Source of the DNA: Ichthyophonus hoferi
Taxonomy: Eukaryota > Opisthokonta > Ichthyosporea > Ichthyophonida > Ichthyophonidae
Direction of reading: 5' to 3'
DNA: 64,000 bases
NCBI GenBank assembly: GCA_002751075.1
Contig: NAOQ01000154.1
Location: 16,512 to 80,511 of the forward strand
This document shows, piece after piece, positions 29,931 to 44,050 of the stretch. Position numbers and translations under genes: made by a program. Below the pieces are notes generated by a model that did not search any database, was not told the origin of the DNA, and saw only the letters and a program-made list of their open reading frames with translations. The first letter of the stretch is position 1. Every line of letters begins with the position of its first letter.

Positions 29931-30881
29931 TTCTAATTCTAGATTGCTTGTTGAAAGTCGTTATGATTATTAGTCCCTCTGATCAGAGAGGTGGAGTTAA
30001 TTAAGGCAGTTATTAAACGAAAACTGACAATTATCCAACCATACTGGCTCTTATAACTCAATTGGTTAAAATTTCAAATTACCCTACAGGCGAAAACATC
30101 AATAGCTAACTCACTTAACTAATATATACCCAATAGTATACACCACGATAAGAAATAAGTCAATCATCATGATCATCAAACAATCGTTATTATGAATAGG
30201 TAAGGTGGAGGCTGGGCACTAACCAATTTTCGAACTAAGCCAAAAATACAAAATACATGAAAGAAAGCATAGGACGTCAAACTTTGAATAAAAAGGGAGA
30301 TGTATGAAGAATGGAATATCTTGGACAACGTAAAGTTCGATGTTGGCAGTTTTAAAGAATAGACACACCCATATGCCATAGAGAGAAAAGGAATAAGGAA
30401 AATCATTTCTCAATGAGATATACTATTGTCGCATAGTAGTTATAAGAACATAGTCAACTTTCATGATGCCAACAGAGAAACTACAAGGGCTGAAAAATTA
30501 TTTACTGGATTAATTCTCGAATAGTCATAATTCGCCAGTAAGGTCAGAAAAAAGAAAAGAAAAAAAAACAACATTCATATACAACACAACATAGTCAAAG
30601 CAACCATTGTTGGCCAGAACATCACCATATGGATCAAGGAGCTCCATAGGAAGCCAAACATAACATGCCTAGGGCATTTCTACATAGCCTGTAATATAAT
30701 GTCATCTAACAGTCCAAGTACAAGCTATCTTTCATTACTCATTAGATATACGATTGGTTGCGAACCTAGTCCGAAATGCTAGATAAGGGATTAGAATCAA
30801 AAAGTGGTTTGGCCAATAAACTATCCATAGCCTACACCCTCCCTATCTAAATAGAACGTAATATTAATATATTGATGGCCT
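29931..30881. other. 3' flank of FAM193, no gene seen
   Basis: Lies downstream, in transcript direction, of the FAM193 stop and probably carries its 3' UTR. The minus-strand frames at 30176-30413 are low-complexity hydrophobic readings without family resemblance. Confidence 0.45.
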
Positions 30882-33800
30882 CTACATCCTGGGCCTAAGC
30901 TTTAATCTAACGGTTCCCATGTTCAAGTTCACTGAGATCTTTTTTCTCTCAGCAGACACTGTTTGGTGGCTGCAAAACCGCTTGAATTCCTCCACCTCTC
31001 GATCGAAATCGCCGTCCATGTCATCACCGTCCTCCTTCGGTGAGAAAATATCATCGAGGGAGCCATAAAAAGCATTACCTTTTGATTGGTCCAGTCCCTT
31101 GAAGGTATGAGAAGGTGATGCCTTATTGGCCTTCTTGTTGTTTGAAGCACCAGCAGGCTTCCGATTGGTGTTAGTCAAACCAGTTGAGTTAATGGTATGG
31201 ATAGTGGCAATTTCCATGGCACTTAGTTGCATGGCCAACTTGCTATCTACATCCTGCAATGACTTTTCAGATACTTGTGCTCCCCCCAATCCCACAGGGG
31301 TTGCCCCAGAACCAACTGAGGAGACTTTTATGCTTGATGATTGTGTTGGTTTAGCAGACTGGAGTGGTGATTTCTCTAATTTAGGAAGGGCAGTGTCTTT
31401 CCTTTTATTGGCAGTGGATGTTATGGCCGCTGCTATGGCAGTAACTGTACCGTTTGTCAAGTCCTGGTTGGTATTATTCTTCAGTACCTTGACTGTGCCA
31501 GTAGTCGTATTCTCCGTTGCATTCTTACTATGGGAAGTAATGGCAGCTGTGCCTTTCTTAGTGTCCTGCTGTTGTGTCTTCTTATCAGTTGGCAGGGAGG
31601 GTGTTACAGGCTCCTGTCCTGTTGTAAGGTGAGATTTAGTCACACCTTTAATCGCTTCTTTGACTGCTATCTTTTTCATATGTTTGGAAGTTTTCACGAT
31701 AGTCATGGCTGGTTGACCCGTTTCAACTACCCGTGTCACTGCTACTGTTGCAGTTTTACTATCTACATTTTTTCCTGTACTTGATTTGTTTTTCTCAGTA
31801 ATAAGAGTAGAGTTTACCCCAGTGCCCTCTAGCTCGGTATTTTTTACTTTCCCAAGACCTATAGGTGATGAAGTGGCTAAAGGAGAAGAGGGCAGGGACC
31901 CTCTCTCATCCTCAAGGAAAGGCTGTGGTGGGGATGGCTCAGTCTCTTTTACGGCAGCCTTTTCCTTTTTCAGTTGTTGCTTTTTCCGCAACCTCTTAAG
32001 CCTCTTAGATTCAGCAGCAGCATCTGCATCCAACCCAGCACTAGATGGCCTAGGTTTGGATGCTTGGCCTTCAATATATTGCAGGATATCATCTACCGCT
32101 GGGACATGGGCTTGCTGTAGTGCCTCGTGCTTTAAACGTTCTTTTTCAGCTATGGCTGCCTGTTCTCTCGCTCTCCATATCTTTTCTTGCTGTAATTTCT
32201 GTCTCAGTTTTTTCTGAGCACTAGCAAAATCATGGTTGCTTTTGGGCGGAGGCCCCGCTCCCCCGCTATTGTAGCTGCCTCCTTGGCCATGACAGTGTGG
32301 GCACTCTCTACCGGTGCATGTTCCTCCATTATCTGCCCTGAGCCCGTCGGTCTGGCATGTACCCTCATAGTCACCCTGCTCGCTCTCACCCTCTGTCTCG
32401 TAATCCTCCTCTCCACTCTCTTCCACACTATCGCTTTCACATGGAGAGGCATTTCTATAAGGGACCCGAGTAGGCACCACGCCTCGATTGGGAAGAGAAT
32501 TGTTAGGTGGGCCAGCCCTCTCATCTGGCCCACTGCCTGACGATCCCATGGCCCCTAGGGCACTGTGGGGGGGATAGGCGGCGGCACATATAGGACAGCC
32601 CGGCTGCCCACACCTGCCAGGGGGATGGTTCTTAAGGAGGGCAGTGGCTCGTTGGCAGCTATCACACTCGCACATGGGTACAGGGGTGGGAAAACTAGAT
32701 GTGGCACCGGGTTGAGATGGCAACGGTCCAGGCCCGGTGGGCCGGGTATTGCAGGCATCAGGGGGAGCGGCAAAAGGAGAGCCTGCAAGGGGTTGTGGAC
32801 TGGTTACATTAGATGATTGCTTGCCATTCTGTACATGGGGGCCAGGCCGCATGGTATGCACACAAGGAGGAAGAACGGCTCCAGGCTGTACTAATCCGGC
32901 CTGAATGGCAGATTTGTATTGATGGGCACACCATGCGCAGGGCCCTGCAGCCCCCGCAAAGTCAGAATAACGTCTCTCTAAGCCCTGAGGCGGGTCAGTA
33001 CTAGGGTCACCTGGGAGCATAGGCTGTGTATATAATTGTGAAGGGTATAGAGACGGATTGGGGTCCAGGGGAACAGAGGGTAGCGGCATGGAGGAAGGGG
33101 GTGGTGAGGGTCGCCGTTGATATTGTTGGGAATTCTCATTATTATTTTGGTTTTGATGTTGGTATTGCAGCTGTTGTTGTTGCTGTGTGGCAGCCGCCGC
33201 GGCAGCCGCGACTTTCATTTGCCTCTTCACCGCCCCCTTGACCTTCTTATTGTTTACTCGTCCACCCAGTTTTGCCATTGGCGTAGGTGCGGCTGGCACC
33301 TTGGGGGGAGAGAATACTGTGCTGGCTTGGCTTGGCCCGACTTGGTCCCCCATACACTGCGGGCAATCACATTCCGACCCTACATACTGTTGGCGATATT
33401 GACTGGCATGTGGATAATTGGTCCCGCGAGGGGCCGCATGCTGTTGCGCAGTATGCTCATTGATAGGCTGACAGGATTGGCCTTGGCCCTGGGCAGGGTG
33501 GCTGGACCACAGTGGACGAGAGGAATTAGATAGGGTAGAGGGGCATGGCTCGGGGGGCGGTCCTCCTGCTGTAGTGGGTAGGACTTCAGGGAAGGGAAGG
33601 GATCCCTCGTGTCTTTCCCACCTATAATTAGACGTCTGGCCATCGGATGAGTTGGCCCGGCCACAGTATTTCTCCCAATTGGTGTTTACCGCAGGGGCCG
33701 AGAGGGCAGTAGAGTGGAAGCATGTATTGGAGGGATGGGCAGGCGAGAAGAAAGGAAGGTCGGGGTAACTAGTACTGGGGATAGAGGGGGGTGGCGGTGG

Positions 33801-36800
33801 GGACCCAAACACTGCCTGGCCGTCAAACTGTTCGAGAAGTGCACGGGTCTATGAGGAACAGAGGGAAGGGGGTAGGTACATAGTTATTAGTATAGGAAGG
33901 TATGGCCAAGGTACGATAGAGAAGGAGGGTCAAGGCAAAAAAACGTACTGTATCTATAGTGATTTAATAAGTGATTTAATGGGGCTATGATATGTTGTAT
34001 GTTGTCCTCGGGCCACAATACAAGAAAAGTGTGGATATGAATAGGCCACAAAGGGGTTAGATAGGTGTGGTAAGGTGGTAGGGGGCAAAGAGAGAGAGGG
34101 CATCGTGCTGAATATACAGTTAGGCAGAAAGGTAGAGAGGCATAGAGGTATAGAGGTATAAAGAGCGGTGGGCAAGGACATGAAGGTGTCATTGTATTAT
34201 TACCGCACATACCCCTACCCTCGTGTCCCGAGCCACAATGGGTTTGTAAGCCAAAAAGAGGGCATGAATTGAGATAGTAGTCTAGTCATAGGGTAATAAG
34301 ATAAAGGCACCAAGGACCCGCGGGGGTGGGGGGGGGGGGGGTTAGGTAGTACGTGTTAACTAGTAGACGTACACCNNNNNNNNNNNNNNNNNNNNNNNNN
34401 NNNNNNNNNNNNNNNNNNNNNNNNNNNNNNNNNNNNNNNNNNNNNNNNNNNNNNNNNNNNNNNNNNNNNNNNNNNNNNNNNNNNNNNNNNNNNNNNNNNN
34501 NNNNNNNNNNNNNNNNNNNNNNNNNNNNNNNNNNNNNNNNNNNNNNNNNNNNNNNNNNNNNNNNNNNNNNNNNNNNNNNNNNNNNNNNNNNNNNNNNNNN
34601 NNNNNNNNNNNNNNNNNNNNNNNNNNNNNNNNNNNNNNNNNNNNNNNNNNNNNNNNNNNNNNNNNNNNNNNNNNNNNNNNNNNNNNNNNNNNNNNNNNNN
34701 NNNNNNNNNNNNNNNNNNNNNNNNNNNNNNNNNNNNNNNNNNNNNNNNNNNNNNNNNNNNNNNNNNNNNNNNGGTATATATGTTAACTATAGACACACCT
34801 GCTTCCATCTTAGCCTAATTCCCATCATTTCCTTTTCAAACTTCTCATATTCAGCTAGCACCTGGTCGTGTAGGACTGCAGTTCTAGTCTCTGGGGGGAG
34901 GGTGGTGACCCCTAGAAAGACACTATCATCCACAGCAATTGGTGGAATATCAGCTTCTGTCCCGGCAATCAACCCTGGGGGTGTACCCATATCCTCATTA
35001 GACAGCCCACCAGCCTTTCCTGATGTAGCCCCTACGTCATTATTGCGCTTATCAGCCTCTTTGGAGCCGTTGGCCCTTAAGTATAATATAAAAGGGGGAA
35101 GATTCCGCTGGACGATAGCGTCTGAAAAAACAAATTCAACAAACAAACACTTATTAAGATCCCCCCAGGTCATGTCAAACAACTGTAGAAATTCGTGGTC
35201 AACCTGAGGGGGAAGAAGGAGTTTGCATTTCTCCATGGCAATACAAAGGGATGAGTAAGTGTTAAGCAGCCCGCCGAAGAACCGCGCCACAGCAGATATA
35301 TTAGCTAGACCCGCATCAGACGGGGGGGAAGGCATAGGTAGTGGTTGTTTCGTCTGGGCCTGGGCCTGAGGCAATGCCTCTGCTTCTCCACCTAGGGTAG
35401 GGATAGGGGTAGGGGTGGGTATGGGTAGAAGTCCGGTGGATCCTATAGTGGTCTGGGTCACAGTGTCGGCTAGGAGCCCAGCCAGTTTGTCGCGTTCTTC
35501 CTCCATCCAGTCCCTTGAGTCTCTCATAAGACAGTGTAACAGGCGGTCTGTATCCTGCCTACATAGTTCCATGACTACATCCTGGGGGAGGAGAGGGGTG
35601 AGGTTGGTCTCTTTACTGTATATGCTCCCTCTTTCCCCCTCTTGCCTCCTCTTTCCTTTTCATCATGCTAACAACCTATGCTATGCCCTGTCCCGCTGTC
35701 TCACTTCCATTTCTATTCCATTACCTACTAACCATGCCTTCCCATATAGCACACACCTGCATATATATAACCCAGGCAGCCTGGTCTCCATCCAGTTCAG
35801 ACCCATCTCTTGGAAAGCCAAACCCTGTCCCTGGGCCATCTAGGGCTTCTACTGGATCCATTAGCACATCTGCGCCAGGAGGTTGTCTGAGAGGGGCAGA
35901 GGGAGAGGGAGAGGGAGAGGGGGATGTGGTTAGTTGTACAATAATATATGTATATATGTACCAGATACAGACGGAGGCAAGGCCGAGATAGCAAGTCTAC
36001 CTTGTACATGCCTTACCTATAGATAGCTCTGACGTATTTGCCCACCATCCACCATAGGTCCCCCTCTACGTCATACCATTCCTCCTCTCTTATCTTATCT
36101 CCTTCACTCCCTTCCACCATCGCCTTAGGGCAATTTGGGCCACATGACCCTTCCATTGCTTCTTCGCTATTGGGTGAGACAGCCGAATTGGCATCTTGAT
36201 TGGCTGATTTCCAGCACTGCTCACAGTTGCACGTGGTCATGGATTCAGGGCGGGGCGGTGATTGGGATGGATGCCGGGTATCCATCGAATAGGGATTTTT
36301 TAAAAGGTCATTGATTGGATACGAATCACGTGAAGGACCGGGTACTGGACATGATCTCATGACACTATCTGATACTGCACCAATAGATGCAAAAGGAAAT
36401 TCAAAATTCAATTTCCGTGATGGCGGGCCAGAAGGTCCCTGGGCCCCTTCATCATCTAATTTACAGGGGGATCCCATAGAAGTCACTTGGGATTCCCCGG
36501 GGAATTTAAAGACGCGGGAGGGAAGTGGAAGAGGTCGGCCCAGATCTGAGAGGAGAGGGATGGGGTGGGTGGGAAAGGGCAGCAACTCCTCGTACCCGCT
36601 CATTGAATGCTTAGAATCGGGAAGAATGCCAGTGGCCTTGGCTAGTTCAATGCCAGCCTATGTATGTATATATTTAGGTATAAGTAGGTTGTTGTGTACC
36701 TCCCAGACACGCCATGCCAAATAAGTGGGATTACAACTACATGTACCACACACTACAAATAGTTATTAAAACCTATTATACATACTCAGCCAGTAGGCAT

Positions 36801-38366
36801 TCCCTTCTTAAAATTTAATGTACTTTAGCTAAGTAACTCGGGACATCCTTTTCCCAGTGTTCTTATTGGTCTAACAATTTTAGTGTGGCCAATGGGATGA
36901 AAAGATTATATATCGTGGAGAGAGTAAAATATCCAATAGGATCACATAGAGCATTACATTGAGGAGAGGGAGAGGGGGGAGGGAAAACATTCAAAGGGGT
37001 AAAGCTATAGAAGAAAGAAAGAGAGAATATGCAAAGGGAATAAAGAAAGAGAATATGCAAAGGGAAGAAAATAAAGAGAGAGAGCAGAGGTAATAGGGCC
37101 AACAAGGTGTAGTGATATCAAGGCTGGGGTCCAATAGCAAGCCCAGACCTTAAATATAATCCAATCATATGCAATACAATAGGAGATGTACATATGTGTG
37201 TATATAGTATATAGTATATAGTAGTGTATATATATATATGTATCTAGTACATGATATAGGATGGAAGGTATGTATCTTTACCTGGCGACAGCGTTCACAC
37301 AGTGAACGATCGTCCCATAATTGGTCATCATCCTCCTCTTCCTCCTCCTCTCCCTCTCCCTCTCCCTCTCTCTCTCTCTCAGCCCCTTCCAGAGATTCAG
37401 GTAGCATGAATGATTCCAGTTTTACATGTAGTAAACGTAGCTGCTGTATCTGTTGTTGTCGTTGTAGCATATGTTGATTCAATAGCTGTTCTTGTTGTTT
37501 CTCTTGGTCATCTAGCTCATCCTGTGTCAATGGTTTCCTTCTCCCTCTACCCTCTGTATATTGCTCCATATGTGCATCACTGTCACACCCATTTATATTT
37601 AAATATTCTTTGTCAGCCAGTTCATTTACTGCCGGGAGGAGAGGATCAGAGAGAGGGGCCGAGAGATTGGAGGGTATGTTATGAAAGCTGGATGGGGAGG
37701 CATCTAGAGGCTGGGGGTTAGGCTGGTCTGGGATGAATTGATCACACACCCGACAATATGTTGGTTGAGGTAGACTCCTGGGTGATGTGCTGCTGTCTAC
37801 ATTGACTGGCTGTGGGTGGAGGGAAAAAGAAAAGATATATAGGAGGTACATGAAGACGTATAGGTATGATGGTATGTGTATAATTGGGTGGATTGGAAAA
37901 GCGGGTGGAGAAGTTACAGAAGGAGAGCAGAGAGAGCAAGTAGAGTTAGATATGCACAGCAATATAGGTGTCATTAGACATACCTAGATAGGCACTATAT
38001 GGTACCACTGCCTTTATACAGGTCAATATACCCTTGATAAGTATAGTGTGTGCTTAAAAATCTCTCTAGAGAAGGGAAGGAAAGGTGTTGGGTATGTATG
38101 TATGTATGTATGTATGTATGTATGTATGTATGTATGTATGTATGTATGTATGTATGTATGTATGTGTGTATATATGTATGTATGTATGTATGTGCTACTC
38201 TATAGTAAACATGAGGATAGCCCCACCCTACCAATACACAGCAAGTGCCACCCTAACCCCTTATATACACACAGACTATAGCTGTAACCAATAATATAAG
38301 GCATCATACATTAGAACTCTCTGAAGTAGCTTGAGTCCTCAATGCTTTGCTTTTTGCCCTGCCCAT
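30882..38366 (-). CDS. FAM193: FAM193-family protein, Cys-rich
   Basis: Seven exons, 38366-38310, 37809-37282, 36657-36017, 35886-35757, 35581-34799, 34281-34219 and 33848-30882, join in phase to 1722 residues. The C-terminus (SLDDIFSPKEDG, then DREVEEFKRFC and KKISVNL) matches the FAM193 C-terminal domain. The N-terminal half has a helical block (MELCRQDTDRLLHCL to VQRNLPPFILYLR, about 456-625) like the FAM193A N-terminal region. At least nine CxxC-type clusters are spread along the protein, for example CNCEQC, CDCPQC, CPIC and CPHC. Basic coiled coils lie near QKKLRQKLQQEKIWRAREQA and KRLKRLRKK. Long Q-, P- and S-rich stretches make it longer than human FAM193A. Function is little known; human FAM193A has been linked to p53 regulation. 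The start is inferred from an in-frame ATG giving MGRAKSKALRTQ. An exon-like block near 39115-39170 leaves a more 5' start possible. A sequence gap sits in the intron between exons 5 and 6. Confidence 0.9.
34320..34342. repeat. G-homopolymer run beside the first gap
   Basis: A GGGGGTGGGG(G)n run of more than 20 bases lies 34 bp before the run of N, in a FAM193 intron. It is a likely reason for the assembly break. Confidence 0.8.
34376..34772. other. Assembly gap 1 (397 N)
   Basis: This lies in the FAM193 intron between the exons at 35581-34799 and 34281-34219. Those exons join in phase without it, so no missing coding exon is required. Confidence 0.99.
38092..38194. repeat. ATGT tetranucleotide microsatellite
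   Basis: About 25 units of GTAT/ATGT with a few substitutions near the 3' end, in the first FAM193 intron. It produces repetitive open frames on both strands that are not genes. Confidence 0.97.
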
Positions 38367-38380
38367 GTCATCCAGAGTGG

Positions 38381-41300
38381 CTGTTAGAATGAGGAATTGT
38401 TGTATACAGAGAGACCCACACCCATCCCAATGCCAATGTCTTCACTGTATACAAATCAACACCCTCCTTGTTTATTCCTTCCCACCCCCAGTACAATTGT
38501 TATGTCCTTTGTCTTACAATCGGTCTCTCTTCATAAATCTCATTGGCCATATCATATCTAGCTATATATAGTAGCCAATGCCGTAGGTTTGGTCATTGTA
38601 TGGAAGTTTAATCTGTCACCCCCTTGCTGCTCCCTCACACACATGCAGTTGCAGAGATAACCTCATATATATATATAAACACGTACGTGTCCATTTATAC
38701 ACTGTGACATTAACCCAAAGACTACACGTAATAGTACATTTAAATATTAAATATATATTTCCACCAATCATAACCATTAATCTTACATCATCGTAGTCCC
38801 TGGTCAATCAGGATACAGGATCTAGGAGTGGCCTCTCGTTGAACAGTCTGCACCCCAGTAGATTGGCGAATTAATAAGTTATTTGGTATAACAATTGGCA
38901 TGTCAATTAGACTACCTAGAAAACCCAATCAATATACATATCTACAAATAATGTATATATATATGCGATTCATAGGCACTATATATCCAGACCTCCACCA
39001 TATTGCCCTCTGTTGCTATCCATACATCCTTGCAGGCCTCGCTATTGCTCCATAGCCCATAAGCCTATAATGCTCACCTTATTGATTGCGACGTGTGATG
39101 GGCCCACCTGGTTCTAGTCTTAATATAGGAGTGACGTAATCCTGCTGGAAGGCTCCCTTTGTCAGTTCCCAGTTTCCACCCTCGTGGGTCTATCCAGTGC
39201 CAATCACAGTTAGGGTTTACTTCTTATTAATCATTAACCAATGATATATGGAAAATAAACACAACAATTGTACTGATAAGAAAATATAATGCAAGAGCCG
39301 TCCACCTCACACTAGTTCATAATATTATTTATTGTTAAGTATTCCTTTAATGCTAAAAGTCTCTCTCCACCAGACCATGTTCACACAATTGTCTTAGTGT
39401 AGATGTGCAGAGAAATATACACCCAAAGGTGTATATAGATACACAGATACAGACAGTCATATACATATACCCAACCGTATACACATGTAATCAATAACAA
39501 GACGGCTACTGACCTCAAACAGAGCCACAGACAACCAACAATACAACATAGACGAAAACAATCCAGTTCATGACACTATTCATATTATTCAGTTAATTGC
39601 TATCTAGTCCATCTAAAACGGCATTCATTAATGATTGTCAATCTATGCATGATTATTTGGTGCCCATAGATCAACCTCTTGCTCTATCTATGACTTCAAC
39701 TAATTCCTACACAACCATTTCCCTTTCCCTATTGGTTTGCATAGGACGGGATATCTGATGTTGCTTCAAGTGCTGTAGTGATTACTACCTCTTATGATCA
39801 CATATGATGTATGTATAGGAAAAAGAAAATCCCCTGTCTAATCCGGGCAATAACATAGTAGGCCTTTACTCTCTCAACCTCTGGTCGCGATTTTAACCAG
39901 CTCATGTATAATCATAACAAAAAGCTAACAATCACCTATAAACCAACTCCATATAAAACAGCATACACCATAACTTCATTTCAAGGTAGCCTTGGCTTTA
40001 TAACCAACTACCTCTGCCGCTTGCTCTCTCGCAAGTATTATGTTGTTGCTTTCACAATAAATCATAAACCCTTTATTTCCCTCACCCATCCCTTCCCTGC
40101 TCTCCTAATATTCCTCTACATACACACATATATACCATCTCCAATCACTTTCACTATACCATACCCTTTTCAATAGTGACACCTCAACCAATCCTTGCTC
40201 ATGTGGATATGCAAAAATAGTTTGTCATTGGTATTACCCATATGGTAGTGGAAATTGTTTGTGATAAATGAGTTGGAATGCTTGCGCTTTTTAGAAGATT
40301 GTCCTATAACTTGGCATATTAAGGCATTGAAAAATTAATTTAATAGCAGTGAGAATAATAACTCATGGTAGGGTAGAATATATACAATATAAGTACATTT
40401 AGACTTAATAATAAATAACTCGGTCTTTCGTAATGTGTGGGTGAGTATATAGTATGATCTATAAATAGATATTTTATATTAATATATTTTAATGTAAATA
40501 TATGTATTATTTATATCTGCAAATATAAGTAAGTATAAAGAGATGTAAGGATATCTGAGAATATGCTTATAGAAAATATATATCATATATATATTAATAA
40601 AACTAATAATACCTGCATTCAATAATGCATAGTATTCTTGTACATAAGAAAAGCCCTATATTTTAACTATTTTAAAGTTATTTAAATGCTGTTTAACCAA
40701 TGTAATCACCAGTAAGTCAGGGATTAAATAATGTTTAGTCTTTCCCACCTTAATAATACATCGTAATTTGTATTAATATTATTACGTGCTTATACCAATT
40801 ATCTCCTACTCAGCGGTGTTATCAGTGGCTTTTCTACAATCTTTAGCTTAAATCGGAGGACCGATAATAGATTGCCCAGATAACAAAGTACGTATGTTTT
40901 GTTTCTGAAATCCAAAAAACAAGCATTACTTCTTCCTTTTAAGGGCTCTACCCCGGTGTGACAAATCTTGATTTTCACCATTTATGTAGATGGAGGAGGT
41001 TAAACATTGTAGTCTTTTAAATGAGTTCATGTTGTTTGCCTTCTCCATCTACAATTGAAACGTATCAGAAAAATGATTTTGAAACAAACTAAACTGAATT
41101 GTAAACGCTTTATTAGCTGACTATTTTACTAAACGTTAACCTTTCCAGAAGGGTCCAGCAAATATTTTTGTATGTACAATTCAAAGAATATCCATAAAAA
41201 GTAACTGTATACTTTGTAATTCTTTATATTTTTTGAAATTTTTATCAGCTTATAGTCAATAAATTTAATTGTTTTTCATTCAAATTTAGCGTATATATAA

Positions 41301-43689
41301 TAATATAGCAAAAAAATATATATATTATGGCATTTTCTCCTATATTTCTATCTACAATTACTCTAATACGATTTATAGTCTATCGTATGCTCCGCAAGCT
41401 GGATCAATATTTTTATTAATAGTATCCAATCTCTATTTATCCAATAGTTCTCGTTAGGCGTCAAACAAACAAACCGCACCATTTAAGTATGGTTTGTTAA
41501 ACGTTACCGAGCCAAATGTCTACGAACTTGGTCGATCTTTATAATTTACCAAATAGTGTATATTTCTCGTACACGTGCTAGCTAAAAAATATTTTCAAAG
41601 GTTTACAGGCTTGCCTTCAAATTTGAAAAATGTCCTTGTCATAGTCACAATTCCTATTTTTTGCTACAGATAGTCATCTCGAATTTTCGTTATCCCGCTG
41701 TATTCAGGAAAATGTCATGCACATTTATCATAAAATCTGGCTACTTCAATAGCACCCCTACCATAATATGTGGGCATCAGAATCTCTGTACTCGATTTGC
41801 CAACGATGAGAAGTCTCCATAATCACAGGCAAAAGTTGAAATATTTTAATAGCCTATATATAGTATACTACTCCAAGTGATTCCGTTGTAAAGGTTGGTC
41901 TTTGTAGCTAGATAAAGCATCGGAGTTTGTATACACGTGATCAACAAATATGTTTCCTGCTTTTTAGTATCTCTACTCTAAATTCATTCATATATAGCAC
42001 AGTATGCAGTTTAGGCCATCAGAGGAAGATTACTTGTTTAGCCGACTATTGTATCCAATTACTTCCAAATGGAGTTTGGCCTATTTCATATGAATAAACA
42101 TTATTCCTTAAGCCAAGAATAACCTCAATATGATTTGGTCAAAAAGTTACCTCTCTGATGCCAAATGGGTTCAGTGATGGCATTTCTCGTCTAAATAAAG
42201 ATTCAGTAATATGCATGAATAGTATACACACATTTAAATACATATAATCTTGAGTATATCTTTTCAAAATAATGAGGGTAAATTCCTTAACACATCATCT
42301 ATAAGAGTTAGCCGCATAAGTAGTGTGTAATCAAAAAAAAATTACGTACGGAAAACAGGGTCGCGAGAACCTGTCAAATAAGTGAGTAAAAGATGAAGAA
42401 GAATATTGTGGGGAATACATCTTTAATTATTGCACGAAAGAATATTAAGGAAGTGGCTAGTAAGCCTCTCGACCATGCCTGCACCTACCAATTCTTGGCT
42501 AGTGCATGCTACCACCTAAAATCCAAAATACTATATACCAAGATTGAATGATCAGCTACTATCATCTGATAAAATTAATTACGTGTACACATGCTAATTC
42601 TCATCCATAAGTACATTCAATCCAGGTGATTGGCAAAGTTGATAATATAATATAAACAATATATATAGCTTGATTTGTTTTAGCCAGGAAGTCAACGTTA
42701 ATCCAGCTCATCAATGTATTGGTATGTATCATGCAGGATAAATTAGATTCTAGTAAGTTAATAACATTAGAGCTTTACCACGTTGGTAGTAAATGCATTT
42801 TTAATCTTTAAAAAGCACACCGCTCTCTTCATTCAGAAGATGATAATTCTTATTGTATTTTCAGGTTTATCAGAAAGTCTCTTGTTAAACAGGCCATATA
42901 TAATAATAATTGGTATTATGGCAGGAGTATTTCCTTGCAATGTTTTATCTAATAAATATTATCATTATATAGATGTCAGCATTTATATACACTCTGTTTT
43001 AAAGTAGACCATTAAATGTTCTTATACAGAATGGAAATCCAAGGCTATCAAGTCACCACAATTCAGATTTGCCCTTAATTATATTCCAAACTAGATCTGC
43101 TAGTATCAAATCTTTGCGATCTTGTTTTAAAGCATCATGAGATTGGTTGTTAGATTTATTTTATATCGCTTTAGAGTATTGGATTCTATTGTTAGCAACA
43201 CGATAGTATTACATCACTTTGCAATATTATAACTCTTACTTTAATTTGATTATGTAACTCAATGTGACTTTTCATTCAGATTCAAATTTATTATGCTATT
43301 AGCTGTAATATATTATACTTTAGTCTACACATTAGTCAGAAATACTTATAATTATAGCATCTTCTGTAGCTCAGTCATTTGAAGTTACATAAAATCTTTA
43401 ATAATTACTGTAGAGGATTGTATATTTACTTATTATGCAGGCATTAACCTAATTCAGGGCCTGTGATGCTATATGTGTAGAGGTATTTGTTTTTGTATTA
43501 ATTGCATTATAGATCTTATTGCATTCCATAAAATAATTTTGTCTGATTGGAGTTCTAGATTAACGATTGGTTTTTAAGAATATTGCCTAGAAAGCTCACC
43601 TAACCAAATAACATCGGAAGTAATTTTTGCTACATACACATATTTCACTATTAGTATTTACTTTATATATATTTTTTCATAATGCCTTC
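38381..43689. other. Gene-poor region upstream of FAM193
   Basis: Only weak signals. An exon-like minus-strand block at about 39115-39170 (GNWELTKGAFQQDYVTPI) ends in a possible donor in the right phase for the first FAM193 exon, but it has no upstream ATG. A 14-bp imperfect inverted repeat (GTAGATGGAGGAGG) occurs at 40986-40999 and 41039-41052. Otherwise the DNA is AT-rich without recognisable coding blocks. Confidence 0.4.
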
Positions 43690-44050
43690 ACCAAAATATT
43701 CCTGAAGCTTTTGTATGATACGATATGGACCACATGCTTGTAATCTATGGGATGTCTGCAACAGCTCATAAATTACGTACTGGTCACACTCGGTCAAGTA
43801 TTTTAATTTTAAAAATATGCTAATAAAATCATCTCTACACTGAAATTAACCTTAATGAAGACAATTTGGTTACCCACGAAGGTGAAAAGACAAGGGCTTC
43901 ACAATTGATGTAGACTGGGGCGCCTTTTATTGGGCGTGAGACGTAATGTAATAACTCTTCACCCATCCTCCAGCAATGACTCCACAACACTGCACCGATT
44001 AGAGCCTCATTTTTTTTAAAAAAATTAACGTTTCCTAAGAAAATGTGCAT
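43690..44050 (-). mobile_element. Possible Ty3/gypsy RNase H fossil
   Basis: Minus-strand translation at about 43850-44015 shows IGAVLWSHCW, then HYVSRPIKGAPV and EALVFSPSW. These are spaced like the RNase H blocks of Ty3/gypsy polyproteins (GAVL, YxSRxL, EKEALAxVW). A further open block lies at about 43690-43810. No LTR pair or neighbouring pol domains were found, so this would be a small, broken, old remnant. The identification rests on motif spacing only. Confidence 0.45.

Noticed and set aside
31126-33533. Several plus-strand frames of 60-170 codons
   Set aside because: They are antisense shadows of the large FAM193 exon, whose own frame carries the conserved Cys clusters and C-terminal domain.
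38048-38294. MYVC-repeat and HTYI-repeat frames
   Set aside because: Pure translation of the ATGT microsatellite.
40986-41052. 14-bp imperfect inverted repeat (GTAGATGGAGGAGG)
   Set aside because: It could fold into a hairpin, but it is short, has one mismatch, a 39-nt loop and no neighbouring gene or mobile-element signature.
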